Shown here: positions 8,801 through 15,350 of the stretch, piece by piece
Position numbering within the stretch: position 1 is the first letter of the stretch
How the letters are laid out: each line of letters starts with the position of its first letter
Origin: Deltaproteobacteria bacterium
Lineage (GTDB): Bacteria > Myxococcota_A > UBA9042
Reading direction: 5' to 3'
DNA length: 51,787 nt
NCBI GenBank assembly: GCA_016875335.1
Contig: VGRO01000020.1
Coordinates: 1-51,787, forward strand
Made by a program: the position numbers and the translations under genes
Notes under the pieces: generated by a model
What the model was told of the DNA's origin: nothing
What the model saw: only the letters and a program-made list of their open reading frames with translations
The model's database searches: none

Positions 8801-9809
8801 GGACTGCAGTGCCTGGGCCGATACCTGCAACAACGGCGTGTGCCAGGCCGGCAACTGCCAGAAGCAGCCCAAGTCTGGCTCGTGCAGCGACGGCGACCCG
8901 TGCACCGTCAACGACGCCTGCGCCAACGGCAGTTGCCAAGGCGGTGGACCCAAAGATTGCAGCGGTTTCGGCAATACCTGCAACTCCGGCGTATGCCAGG
9001 GCGGCAACTGCACCACCCAGCCCAAGAGCGGCAGTTGCGACGACGGCAACGGATGCACGGTCGGCGATTTCTGTAGCGGCGGGAGCTGCCAATCCGGCGG
9101 GCCCAAGGACTGCAGTTCATTGGCGGACGCCTGCAACACGGCCAGTTGCTCGGGAGGCGGTTGCGTCAAGAAAGCAAAGGCCGACGGCACCGCTTGTGGG
9201 GGCGCCAACAAGTGCGTGGGCGGGGTGTGCAAGGTCTATTCGACCTCGTGTACGGGCAAGTGCGGGACGCCCTACGACCAGTTCGCACCGTGCCAGTGCG
9301 ACAGTGGCTGCACCGGCTATGGCGACTGCTGCACCGACTACCAGAGCAAGTGCGGCTGCGGCGACGGCAAATGTGCGGGCGGCGAGACGTGCGTCACCTG
9401 CGCCAAGGACTGCGGCGGCTTTACCTGCACCCCCAACGCTACCGACAAGCAGACCCAGGACTGCGGCAACTGCGGCACCCAGAGCCGGACGCGCACCTGC
9501 AGTTCGGGCTGCCAGTGGGGCGCTTGGGGCAGTTGGACGACCTGCAGCGGCAGTGGCCCGTGCGCCGCGGGCACCACCAAGTCGTGCAGCGACCCTTGCG
9601 CCATCGACACCTGCACCACAAGCTGCCAGTGGGGCGGGTGCAAGCTCAAGTCGGGCGCCGCGTGCCTGTGGAACCAGGGACTCACTGGCAAGTGCTGCGG
9701 CACCAAGCCGACCAAGTCGTGGGCGTTCTGCAACCCCAATACGTGCCAGTGGTATCCGTGTGCAGAGGTCACGCCCAAGGGGGCATACTGCCCGTCGACG
9801 TGGCCGTAG
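5865..9809 (+). CDS. Giant Cys-rich lipoprotein with somatomedin-B-like and thrombospondin-like C-terminus
   Basis: The 1314-aa product starts at GTG 5865, chosen because it gives a short basic n-region and a lipobox (LALAAAGC); the frame stays open upstream but codes for repeat DNA. A low-complexity Ala/Asp/Gly linker follows. Residues ~260-278 hold a MopE-like metal-binding motif (CDGKDNDCNGSADDGTC). From ~285 to ~1110 come about twenty degenerate Cys-rich repeats of the pattern CDDGNxCTxxDxC...GxC, common in Myxococcota surface proteins. Residues ~1128-1165 (SCTGKCG...CQCDSGC...CCTDYQSKC) match the somatomedin-B cysteine pattern. Residues ~1195-1260 (GAWGSWTTC) resemble a thrombospondin type-1 repeat. 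Role is unknown; a disulfide-rich, extended outer-surface protein, perhaps for adhesion or metal binding, is an inference. Confidence 0.85.
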   Translation: MIQHTAGVARPLLAVVLALAAAGCSEPASGDGANAGTAQADGTGGLAFDGGTLPVADGAAGSSDLGATDAANSAKVCPGGAGCPCDKASDCDNSSCIDTPQGSLCAQNCTDNCPEGFVCKLKKEAADVASICVPKWGRLCDPCDKSGDCDTLGPDFACIAYGAAGNFCGTACASADDCPTGYGCEAAQSAEGAQFKGCVKLPSAGQGGLGTCPCSPRAIAKKLQTTCYLAGAGTAKCPGNRACGSGGLGPCSAEAPAAEICDGKDNDCNGSADDGTCNDKSSCTTDSCAPFSPEAGSDGCVHTFLPEGADCDADGTPCTMGDACLAGVCVPGKAKNCDDGNPCTVDTCDVKAGCLHTADNGAPCDDGDACTASDVCSADQCQGKAKACKPAASPCQTSACDPASGQCATKDKAEGSACDDGNVCTIGDVCKGGACAAGPNKDPCDDGSACTIDSCDPSQGCLHKAITKPCDDGDPCTSGEACKEGKCQGGGPTDCDDGDGCTIDACTKVKGCTHTFDASACNCVPTDPKTCDKLDDGNPCNGSMACLVKGTGFACQVDPKTVVQCDAGADSACEKNQCDLKSGKCVFTKLVDGKPCDADGSVCTQNDACAAGLCAKGEAKDCNDGNPCTTDSCDPKTGCAAANNAAACDDGKVCTEADACKNGACQPGLPKACSDNNPCTDDSCSDAKGGCQHVANAAVCDDNNACTKGEGCKAGACVPTGPPDCNDANPCTTDSCDPKVGCQNAANTAPCDDGNACTANDACAAKACQPGKAKGCDDGQSCTDDSCDPKVGCQNAAKPGACDDGNVCTKTDTCQAGQCVGTGGIDCNDGNVCTDDNCDPSGTGCTHTANSKPCDDGNLCTDDDACAAKACVAGGAKACTDGNACTDDTCKPASGCAFVHNSAPCNDGNACTTGDACQVGQCAPGAPKVCTDGNPCTADSCNPQAGCTTAPVAGPCDDGNPCTLNDQCVGGGCSGGTPKDCSAWADTCNNGVCQAGNCQKQPKSGSCSDGDPCTVNDACANGSCQGGGPKDCSGFGNTCNSGVCQGGNCTTQPKSGSCDDGNGCTVGDFCSGGSCQSGGPKDCSSLADACNTASCSGGGCVKKAKADGTACGGANKCVGGVCKVYSTSCTGKCGTPYDQFAPCQCDSGCTGYGDCCTDYQSKCGCGDGKCAGGETCVTCAKDCGGFTCTPNATDKQTQDCGNCGTQSRTRTCSSGCQWGAWGSWTTCSGSGPCAAGTTKSCSDPCAIDTCTTSCQWGGCKLKSGAACLWNQGLTGKCCGTKPTKSWAFCNPNTCQWYPCAEVTPKGAYCPSTWP

Positions 9810-10006
9810 AGCGGCGCGCGGCGGCATGGCGAGCGGAATCGCCTTTGGTCGCCTTGAAGACAGCTTTCGTGTCAGCAACTCGACGGGCTGGTGGACCCTT
9901 GGGTGCAGCCGCCGACGGCCAGCCTGAACCGCCTGGAGCAGGCCGTGCGCGCGGGTGTCCACGCCGGCGGTCCGCTGCATGCCGCGTTTTGCAGCAACGA
10001 AATCAC

Positions 10007-10039
10007 GGATCTGAACAAAGGGGGGGTCTGTCCGGCGCC
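10007..10039 (+). repeat. G-run repeat, copy 1
   Basis: GGATCTGAACAAAG followed by GGGGGGTCTG and TCCGGCGCC. The same 33 bp occur again exactly 100 bp downstream. Related, shorter versions lie after the stop codons of the next two genes (12302 and 13594). Confidence 0.8.
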
Positions 10040-10106
10040 GATACTGTTCGAGGCGTCGCCTTGGCGGCCACGATCGCGCCGCCCACTAGTACCGCTGTGT
10101 TTTCAT

Positions 10107-10139
10107 GGATCTGAACAAAGGGGGGGTCTGTCCGGCGCC
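10107..10139 (+). repeat. G-run repeat, copy 2
   Basis: Identical to 10007-10039 over 33 bp. It lies 85 bp upstream of the start of the thioredoxin-like lipoprotein, so it could act in that gene's leader. The block of seven G could form a strong secondary structure. Confidence 0.8.
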
Positions 10140-10224
10140 CACGCAAGGCGGTCGCCGAGGATTGTCCAACACCTGACGTGTCGTCGGGTCCACCGCCGCC
10201 TCGCGCGGCACGCGAGCCAACCCC

Positions 10225-10953
10225 ATGCGCACCCTTTCACCTATCGTCGCCGTGCTGCTGGCCAGCAGTTGTGCCACCTCTGGAAGCGGCGGAAGCACGG
10301 CCACTGCCACCATCGACGTCCACGTGGCCGCGTCCGAGACCACGGGCGCCGCCGAAACTGCCAGCGCCGATGCACCGGTCAGCACAGACGCCGCATCACC
10401 CGAAATCGCCGCAGCGGCCGACACCACCCGCGCGCCCGAGGACGCGGCCCCGCCCGAGCCGTGCGCACAGCAGGTCGGCAAGGTCCTGTGCAACCTCGAA
10501 GGCCAGGGCTACATCCGCGACGAGACCACCGGCCTCGCGACGGAAGCGCCGTACTTGCCGAGCTTCGTGCTCGCCGAAGCGATAGCCAAGACCACCCAGA
10601 AGTACGCGATCGTGATGCTCGGAGCCTGGTGGTGCGGCAAGTGCCGCGCCGCCACTGGGCTCGTGGTCTCCAAGCTTGGCCAGTACGGGAAGAAAGCCGC
10701 ATTCATCAACCTGCTGGTCGAGGGCGACACCCCGAGCAAACCGGCGACCAAATCGAACCTGCAAACTTGGGCCTCGCAGCTCAAGGTGCCTTTCACGATC
10801 GGCTGCGATATGCCGGACACGCCGTTTGCGCTCAAGAAAGAACTCGGCCCGCGGGAGACGGCCTACATCTTGGAGCGGGCGACGATGAAGGTGCTGTACA
10901 AGGGACCCAACGTCGCCAGCGCGCTCAAGGAGTTGGACGGGCTGCCCGAATGA
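10225..10953 (+). CDS. Thioredoxin-fold lipoprotein (CxxC)
   Basis: The 242-aa protein has a short signal peptide with lipobox LLASSC (Cys16). A ~55-residue Ala/Ser/Asp linker is followed by a thioredoxin-like domain from ~residue 95. The redox motif is WWCGKC, with C137 and C140. Family knowledge: such TlpA/thioredoxin-like lipoproteins reduce or shuffle disulfides in periplasmic or outer-membrane proteins. The preceding 1314-aa lipoprotein is extremely Cys-rich, and the next gene also ends in a thioredoxin domain. A role in disulfide handling of these surface proteins is therefore an attractive inference. The next gene begins 23 bp downstream with an SD (GGAG), so the two probably form an operon. 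Confidence 0.8.
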   Translation: MRTLSPIVAVLLASSCATSGSGGSTATATIDVHVAASETTGAAETASADAPVSTDAASPEIAAAADTTRAPEDAAPPEPCAQQVGKVLCNLEGQGYIRDETTGLATEAPYLPSFVLAEAIAKTTQKYAIVMLGAWWCGKCRAATGLVVSKLGQYGKKAAFINLLVEGDTPSKPATKSNLQTWASQLKVPFTIGCDMPDTPFALKKELGPRETAYILERATMKVLYKGPNVASALKELDGLPE

Positions 10954-10976
10954 GCGCCAGGGAGACGAGGTAAATC

Positions 10977-12299
10977 GTGAAGTATTTCATCGGACTTCTG
11001 TGCATTGCGTGGGTCCTGGCGCCCGTTATCGCCTGGGGCCAGTGCACGACCTGAGCAGCCTCGGCGCTCCCGGCGGGAGATGCGGACATCGGCCGTGTGA
11101 TGCAGGGCGGTGCGCTGAGCGGCCTACGGGTGCGCGCAGGCTTGATGGCCGGCGTATCCCTGTCGGATCAGGTGTTTGCCCAGCAAGAAGAGTTGCCTGC
11201 TGCCGACGTCGGCCATTTTCGCCAGCAGGCGTGGCTGCTGGCTTTGCAGGCGGGTGCGGATGGGCCGGTTGGCTTTGGCGCGTCGCTGATGCTGCCGGCT
11301 GGCCGGATTGCCACGACATCGGATTCCGGCAACGTAGGCGACAGCGGCCTTGGCGATGCGGAGCTGAGGCTGCGTCAGGACGTGACGGCGCTTGCCGGCC
11401 TGCGGGACTCCTGGCCGCGACTGAGCATGACGCTCGGGGTGGTCGCGCCCAGCGGGGCCTATGTCTCGCGCAAGGAGCTGGTGGCGTCTGCCGGCGGCCT
11501 CGGCCAGACGATGTCCCTCGGTCGCGATGCTTGGTGGTCCATCGGCGAGATGGAGCTGGCGGGGCGCATCGGGGCGCGCCTCGGATTCCTGGCGGCGGTG
11601 TACGGGCGCTTGGCGGTCAGCGACGCGCGCGACGGCTTTGGCTGGGCGACCGAGGTACGCTCCGCCGGCGGGCTGACTGCCCAGTTGCTCGCAGGCCGGT
11701 TGATTGCGGCCGCCAACGTCGAGCACCAGTGGCGCGGGATCAGCACGGAGGTGGACTTCCTCGGCGAGCGGGTGCCGGCGGTCAACACCGGGGGCCGCTG
11801 GCTCGATGCGGTGCCCATGCTTCGCGTCCAGGCGACCGATGGACTGGCGGTGACTGCGAGCGCCAGGTTTCCGTTATGGCGAGCCGTAGAGGGCGTGCAG
11901 GCCGTGCAGCGCCTGACAGTGATCGTGGGCTTGCAGGGCACCTGGCAACCAGCCGCACCCGCCGCGGTGCTCAGACCGGCGCCCTCCGCGGACCATTGGT
12001 CGGTCACGCCTTTGCTGGTACCCGGCAAGATCACGGTGGTCGACTATTGGGCCGTCTGGTGCGGCGCGTGCGCACAGCTCGAGCGGGACCTCGCTGGCTT
12101 TGCGGCTGGTCGGTCCGACGTGGCGGTCGTGCGCGTCGATGTCGGAGAATGGACTGCGGCGCAGTTTGACGTGCGCCTGGGCGGCGCAGGATCGCTTCCG
12201 GTGGTCGAGGTGTATGACGCGGGTGGCCTCCTGCTCGCCCGGCTGCTCGGCGACGACGCACGGGGGTTCGCGGCGGCCGTCCCGGCCGGCCCAAGGTGA
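10977..12299 (+). pseudogene. Beta-barrel-like protein with C-terminal thioredoxin domain, interrupted by TGA after the signal peptide
   Basis: A GTG at 10977, preceded by GGAGACGAGG, begins a clear signal peptide (MKYFIGLLCIAWVLAPVIAW, then GQCTT). The next codon is TGA (11052-11054). The same frame then stays open to TGA 12297-12299 and encodes a ~300-residue region rich in alternating Gly/aromatic strands (outer-membrane-protein style). A thioredoxin-like domain follows, with VDYWAVWCGAC (C362, C365 counting the stop as residue 26). Translation from GTG 11097 would give a 400-aa protein without an export signal, unlikely for such a protein. It is most simply a nonsense allele or sequencing error. 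Recoding is less likely, as no convincing SECIS hairpin is seen. It appears co-transcribed with the CxxC lipoprotein upstream. Confidence 0.65.
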
Positions 12300-12301
12300 G
12301 T

Positions 12302-12323
12302 GGAACAAAGGGGGGCTTTGTTC
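12302..12323 (+). repeat. G-run hairpin, copy 3
   Basis: GAACAAAG and CTTTGTTC form a perfect 8-bp stem around a G5 loop, two bases after the stop codon of the upstream gene. Its core matches the repeats at 10007 and 10107. It ends 7 bp before the ATG at 12330, so it could influence initiation of the next gene or work as an attenuator. Confidence 0.65.
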
Positions 12324-12329
12324 AGAGCC

Positions 12330-13592
12330 ATGTTTTCATTCGAGCTATTTTCACAAGACCCACTGAAACTCGACCGTCGGTCGCCACGCCCACGAGCGGC
12401 GCTGCACTGTTGCATTGCGGTCATATGGGCGCTTCAGTCCGTCGCTTGCTCGGCCCCCGCGACGAGCGCGCCGGCTGATGAATTCGCGGGGGCCGTCGCC
12501 GATTCAGCCCCAATCGACAGCGCCCAGGAGGCGAAGGCGAGCACAGCGCTACCCGATGCGGCGAAAAAGGCGGAAGTGTCGCTCGCTGGCGCGCCCACCG
12601 AGGGCGACGACTTGCGCGCCATGGAGTACGTCGCCATCGCACGAAAGGGGTCGCTGGGTTCGGTGGGCACGACGTTTCCGAAGAGCGCCAACGCCCTTTG
12701 GCCCGGATACCACCTGCACGACTTGCCGGTCGTGCTCGTGCCTACCACCGTGTCCGGCAAGCCAATGCGGGCGTATCTGCTGGGGTATCCATTCCTGCCG
12801 GCTGGCGCAGTCGCCGTCGATGGCCATCCGGAAGCCGCGCGGTACGACCCTGCCATCGCGGAACTTGACAGCGACGAGGCCGCCAAGATTGTCGGATTCG
12901 ATGCGATGACCGTGCGCTATGTACGGGCAGACCTCGACTTGCCGGACCGCTTCGTTGCGATCGCAGGCGGCCAGGCGATGTCCAGGCTCATGCACTACGA
13001 AGCAGCCTGGGATCCACCCGGGGCGTGCGGCGCCAACAAGTACCCGCGCGGTGTGGAGACTTTGGCGTTGTGGTTTCTCGAATGTGCGGTGCTGGCGGAG
13101 GCGCTGACCGCCACCGAATCCGTGGTCCTTGAGGCCCGCCTGCGGGAAATCTACGCAATTCGCTCAGCCTACGGAGCTCAGAACGACATGCTCCGGCGCA
13201 TGAACGATCACTACGACAACGCGTTCGCCCCGGTCGAGCTGGTCGGCTTGCGCGTGCTGCGCAACGCGGGCCGGATGGACTCTGCCGGCTTCGTCGCGCA
13301 ACTCAAGTCGTGGGCCGACGCGCCGATGACCGTCCCTGTTGAGGAGTTTGATGCCCGATTCGTCAACGATGGAACGGTTCGTGCCGTGGCCCTGGAACTT
13401 GCCTACCGACTGGGATGGAACCTATCGCCGGTGTACGAGAAGGCCGGAAGTGCGGTCGCATTGGTGCCCGGCGCAACAGGAGGCGAGCCGCCCCCGCAGT
13501 TGGTGACGCTTGCCAAGGCCAGACACGACTGGGCAAAGTTGGTCCAGCGGGCACAGTCCCTTGTGCTCCCTCCCGACGAGTTGCCGCCGTGA
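12330..13592 (+). CDS. Lipoprotein of unknown function
   Basis: The 420-aa product starts at ATG 12330; a GTG at 12300 would run through the G-run hairpin and add ten unlikely residues. The N-terminus is a long basic region followed by a hydrophobic stretch and a lipobox (ALQSVAC). An Ala/Asp/Ser-rich linker spans ~40-95. The rest (~100-420) is a soluble, mostly helical domain with patches such as PGYHLHDLPVVLVP and MLRRMNDHYDNAF. A few conserved-looking His, Glu and Asp residues are visible, but no family is recognised. It lies directly behind the two thioredoxin-type genes in the same orientation and is framed by G-run motifs. Confidence 0.7.
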   Translation: MFSFELFSQDPLKLDRRSPRPRAALHCCIAVIWALQSVACSAPATSAPADEFAGAVADSAPIDSAQEAKASTALPDAAKKAEVSLAGAPTEGDDLRAMEYVAIARKGSLGSVGTTFPKSANALWPGYHLHDLPVVLVPTTVSGKPMRAYLLGYPFLPAGAVAVDGHPEAARYDPAIAELDSDEAAKIVGFDAMTVRYVRADLDLPDRFVAIAGGQAMSRLMHYEAAWDPPGACGANKYPRGVETLALWFLECAVLAEALTATESVVLEARLREIYAIRSAYGAQNDMLRRMNDHYDNAFAPVELVGLRVLRNAGRMDSAGFVAQLKSWADAPMTVPVEEFDARFVNDGTVRAVALELAYRLGWNLSPVYEKAGSAVALVPGATGGEPPPQLVTLAKARHDWAKLVQRAQSLVLPPDELPP

Positions 13593-13593
13593 A

Positions 13594-13610
13594 GGGGGGC
13601 TTCGTTCAAC
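13594..13610 (+). repeat. G-run motif, copy 4
   Basis: GGGGGGCTTCGTTCAAC sits directly after the stop codon of the lipoprotein gene. It matches the 3' half of the 12302 hairpin. The phrase GGATCTGAAC of the 10-kb copies recurs at 13645-13654, where the sequence then switches into the CTAG-bounded inverted repeat. Confidence 0.5.
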
Positions 13611-13653
13611 TGCATGATCACATTGAATCCTCCATTGCGCAGCGGGATCTGAA

Positions 13654-13733
13654 CTAGTAGGCGAAGCCCCAAATTCGCGCCGGGATACGGGCCGTAATGC
13701 CGCAACAAATCCTCAATCGGTTTCGCCTACTAG
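13654..13733. repeat. CTAG-bounded inverted repeat
   Basis: A perfect 12-bp inverted repeat (CTAGTAGGCGAA at 13654-13665, TTCGCCTACTAG at 13722-13733) encloses ~56 bp. Both outer ends are CTAG. Together with the following hairpins it fills the 475-bp gap 13593-14067, in which no gene was recognised. Confidence 0.75.
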
Positions 13734-13783
13734 GAGCCAGTCGGTGAAACGCCAGAATCGCGAGATTCTGGCCGACAGGCTCC
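13733..13783 (+). repeat. Nested hairpin unit, copy A
   Basis: An outer stem GGAGCCAGTCGG/CCGACAGGCTCC (one mismatch) encloses the perfect inner hairpin GCCAGAATC-GCGA-GATTCTGGC at 13751-13772. The same unit with a few substitutions occurs at 40060-40110. It abuts the CTAG of the preceding inverted repeat. Confidence 0.75.
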
Positions 13784-13802
13784 GTGCTGCTTGTTTCGTG
13801 AA

Positions 13803-13927
13803 GGGGGCTCGCAGCCCCCTCGCGGGCTCATGCGCGCTCACCCCCGCGGCCGGCCGCAGCCGCGGCCGGAAGTACCTCAGCCCTGTTGCGCGCCGGAACC
13901 CGGCGCGAATTTCGGGCCTGAGGTACT
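13803..13927. repeat. Cluster of three further hairpins
   Basis: 13803-13819 is GGGGGCT-CGC-AGCCCCC. 13844-13868 is a GCGGCCGG/CCGCGGCCGG palindrome. 13871-13927 pairs AGTACCTCAG with CTGAGGTACT and contains an inner CGCGCCGG/CCGGCGCG stem at 13889-13907. The last one ends in ACTAGG, again a CTAG boundary. None is followed by a T-tract, so simple terminators are not favoured. Confidence 0.65.
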
Positions 13928-14067
13928 AGGGTAGGGTCTGCGATCGGTACCGGGGCTCGTCGGCGCGGGGTCTGCGCGCACCACTGCCAGAACCCTGGCA
14001 CCGCCCGACCCTTGCCCGACCATCCCCGGCGCCATACCCGCCGCCCCCCTTGAACTGGGAGGCCAAC

Positions 14068-15270
14068 ATGCCACATCGAAAACGGGTTCTGCCGCCCGGC
14101 CGATCCGTCCGCATCCTCGGAATGGCGGGCTGCTGTGTCCTGTTTGCAGCGTGCTCCACCGGGACCACTGGCGCAACGGGCGTCGGTGCGGCAACCGCCG
14201 ACGCCGCCGCGGGGGTCGACGAAGGGCCTGTCGCAAAGAGCGAGGTCGCGCGGTACGCTGAGGTCGCCGACGTCGGCGATGGAATGGTGGCGTCCGACGC
14301 AGGCCAAGCTGGAGATGCGCTCGCGGCAGACTTGCCGACCTTCGTGCCCAAGGACGTCGCGGCCGACGCACACGAGCCCGAAGTGCCGGATGTGGCGGAC
14401 ACCAGTGCCGCCGAATTGCCGGTTGCAGATGCGCCCATGCCTGGCACGGACGCACCGCAAGCAGCTGACACCGCCCTCGCTGCGCCGTGGCAGGCGCTGG
14501 ACAACGTCTCGCTGGTCATCATCGCGGGCGACTCGGTGGCGGCGGGCTTCAACGCATCGTCGGGCAATGGCACAGGCGGCCAGGGCTACGCCAAGATGGT
14601 CTACAAGAACCACGCTGCGTGGCCAAACTACACCGGGCACGACGTCGTGAGCACGCATCCAAAGGCGGTGCTCGTCTCTGTCGCCAAGAGCGGGGCACAG
14701 AGTGGCGAGGCGCTGTCGCTGATCAAGGGTGCCATCGGGGCGAGCTTGCCGAAAAGTGTCAATGGCGACGTACTCTTGCTCATCAACGTCGGAGGCAACG
14801 ACTTCAACGACAGTCCGACGACCATGATCTCGTCAGCCAAAACGGCGACCATGGTGCAGGCGCTGCGCAAGAACGTCGCGGACATGGTGCAGTTGGTACG
14901 CAAGCAGTACGAGGCCCTGCCAGCCAAGCGCGTGATGGCAGTGGTCAACGGCGTGCACGACCCGACCGACGGCAAGGGTACGGTGCCGCCCAACTATACG
15001 GCCGGCTTCTGCAAGGCGCTAAACAACCCCGCCTTGCCCATGGTCAAGGACACGGTGCTCGCCAACCTGGGAACGGTCAATGCAGGCCTCAAGGCCGAGG
15101 CGTTCGCGCAAGGCGCGGAATTCGTTGACCTGCAGGCGGCCTTCCAAGGCCACGGCGTGAACTCAGGCAGCGCGTCCTGGATCGACAAGGACTGCGTGCA
15201 CCCGACGAACCCGGGGCACGACCTGATTCGCCGCAAGGTCTGGCTGGCTCTGACCGGCAAGGAGTACTGA
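14068..15270 (+). CDS. SGNH/GDSL-type hydrolase lipoprotein
   Basis: The 400-aa product starts at ATG 14068, preceded by GGGAGG with good spacing. The N-terminus has a lipobox (LFAAC), and ~100 residues of Ala/Asp/Val-rich linker follow. The catalytic domain (~145-400) shows SGNH block I (IIAGDSVAAGFN, nucleophile S156), block III (NVGGNDF, N244) and block V (DCVHPTNPGHD, D375 and H378). Family knowledge: these enzymes hydrolyse esters, such as acyl groups on lipids or acetyl groups on polysaccharides. The substrate here is unknown; anchoring in a membrane leaflet suggests an envelope or extracellular polymer. Confidence 0.85.
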   Translation: MPHRKRVLPPGRSVRILGMAGCCVLFAACSTGTTGATGVGAATADAAAGVDEGPVAKSEVARYAEVADVGDGMVASDAGQAGDALAADLPTFVPKDVAADAHEPEVPDVADTSAAELPVADAPMPGTDAPQAADTALAAPWQALDNVSLVIIAGDSVAAGFNASSGNGTGGQGYAKMVYKNHAAWPNYTGHDVVSTHPKAVLVSVAKSGAQSGEALSLIKGAIGASLPKSVNGDVLLLINVGGNDFNDSPTTMISSAKTATMVQALRKNVADMVQLVRKQYEALPAKRVMAVVNGVHDPTDGKGTVPPNYTAGFCKALNNPALPMVKDTVLANLGTVNAGLKAEAFAQGAEFVDLQAAFQGHGVNSGSASWIDKDCVHPTNPGHDLIRRKVWLALTGKEY

Positions 15271-15301
15271 GCCACTGAGGACGGTCGCTCGCCGGTGGCT
15301 C
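15269..15301. terminator. Candidate hairpin between convergent genes
   Basis: GAGCCACTG (15269-15277) can pair with CGGTGGCTC (15293-15301) in a 9-bp stem with one G-T pair. It overlaps the stop codon of the SGNH gene and lies in the 80-bp gap to a convergent gene. There is no T-tract, so an intrinsic terminator is only possible. Confidence 0.3.
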
Positions 15302-15350
15302 GAAGGCGGCGTTTGCAGCAGGGCCCGCGCGGTCGGGGCCAGGCTCCCGA

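Larger units (their letters stand above)
9810..10224. other. Intergenic gap with two identical 33-bp repeats
   Basis: No gene is recognised in these 415 bp. They contain the paired G-run repeats at 10007-10039 and 10107-10139. A short open stretch at 9891-10010 has protein-like composition but no recognisable homology, and may be a decayed gene end. Confidence 0.5.

Noticed and set aside
5064..9092. A 1342-codon open frame antisense to the giant lipoprotein gene, plus a similar one in another forward frame
   Set aside because: High GC and the repetitive GAC/TGC codon use of the true gene keep shadow frames open. Their products are Ala/Val/Gly- or Arg/Pro/Thr-rich without family motifs.
6650..9130. 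Regularly spaced short DNA repeats in the Cys-rich gene, which could look like a CRISPR array
   Set aside because: They are codon-level repeats of a CDDGNxCT protein pattern in an intact frame, with variable spacing and no unique spacers.
9891..10973. Long plus-strand frame across the 10-kb intergenic region into the thioredoxin-like gene
   Set aside because: It runs through the 33-bp repeats and then in the wrong frame of a clear lipoprotein gene. Only its first ~40 codons look protein-like, which is insufficient for a call.
11052..11080. Selenocysteine insertion signal after the TGA
   Set aside because: The only hairpin has a 3-nt loop and a short stem and lacks the bulged U and GGUCU-like loop of bacterial SECIS. 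Retained only as a remote alternative in the findings.
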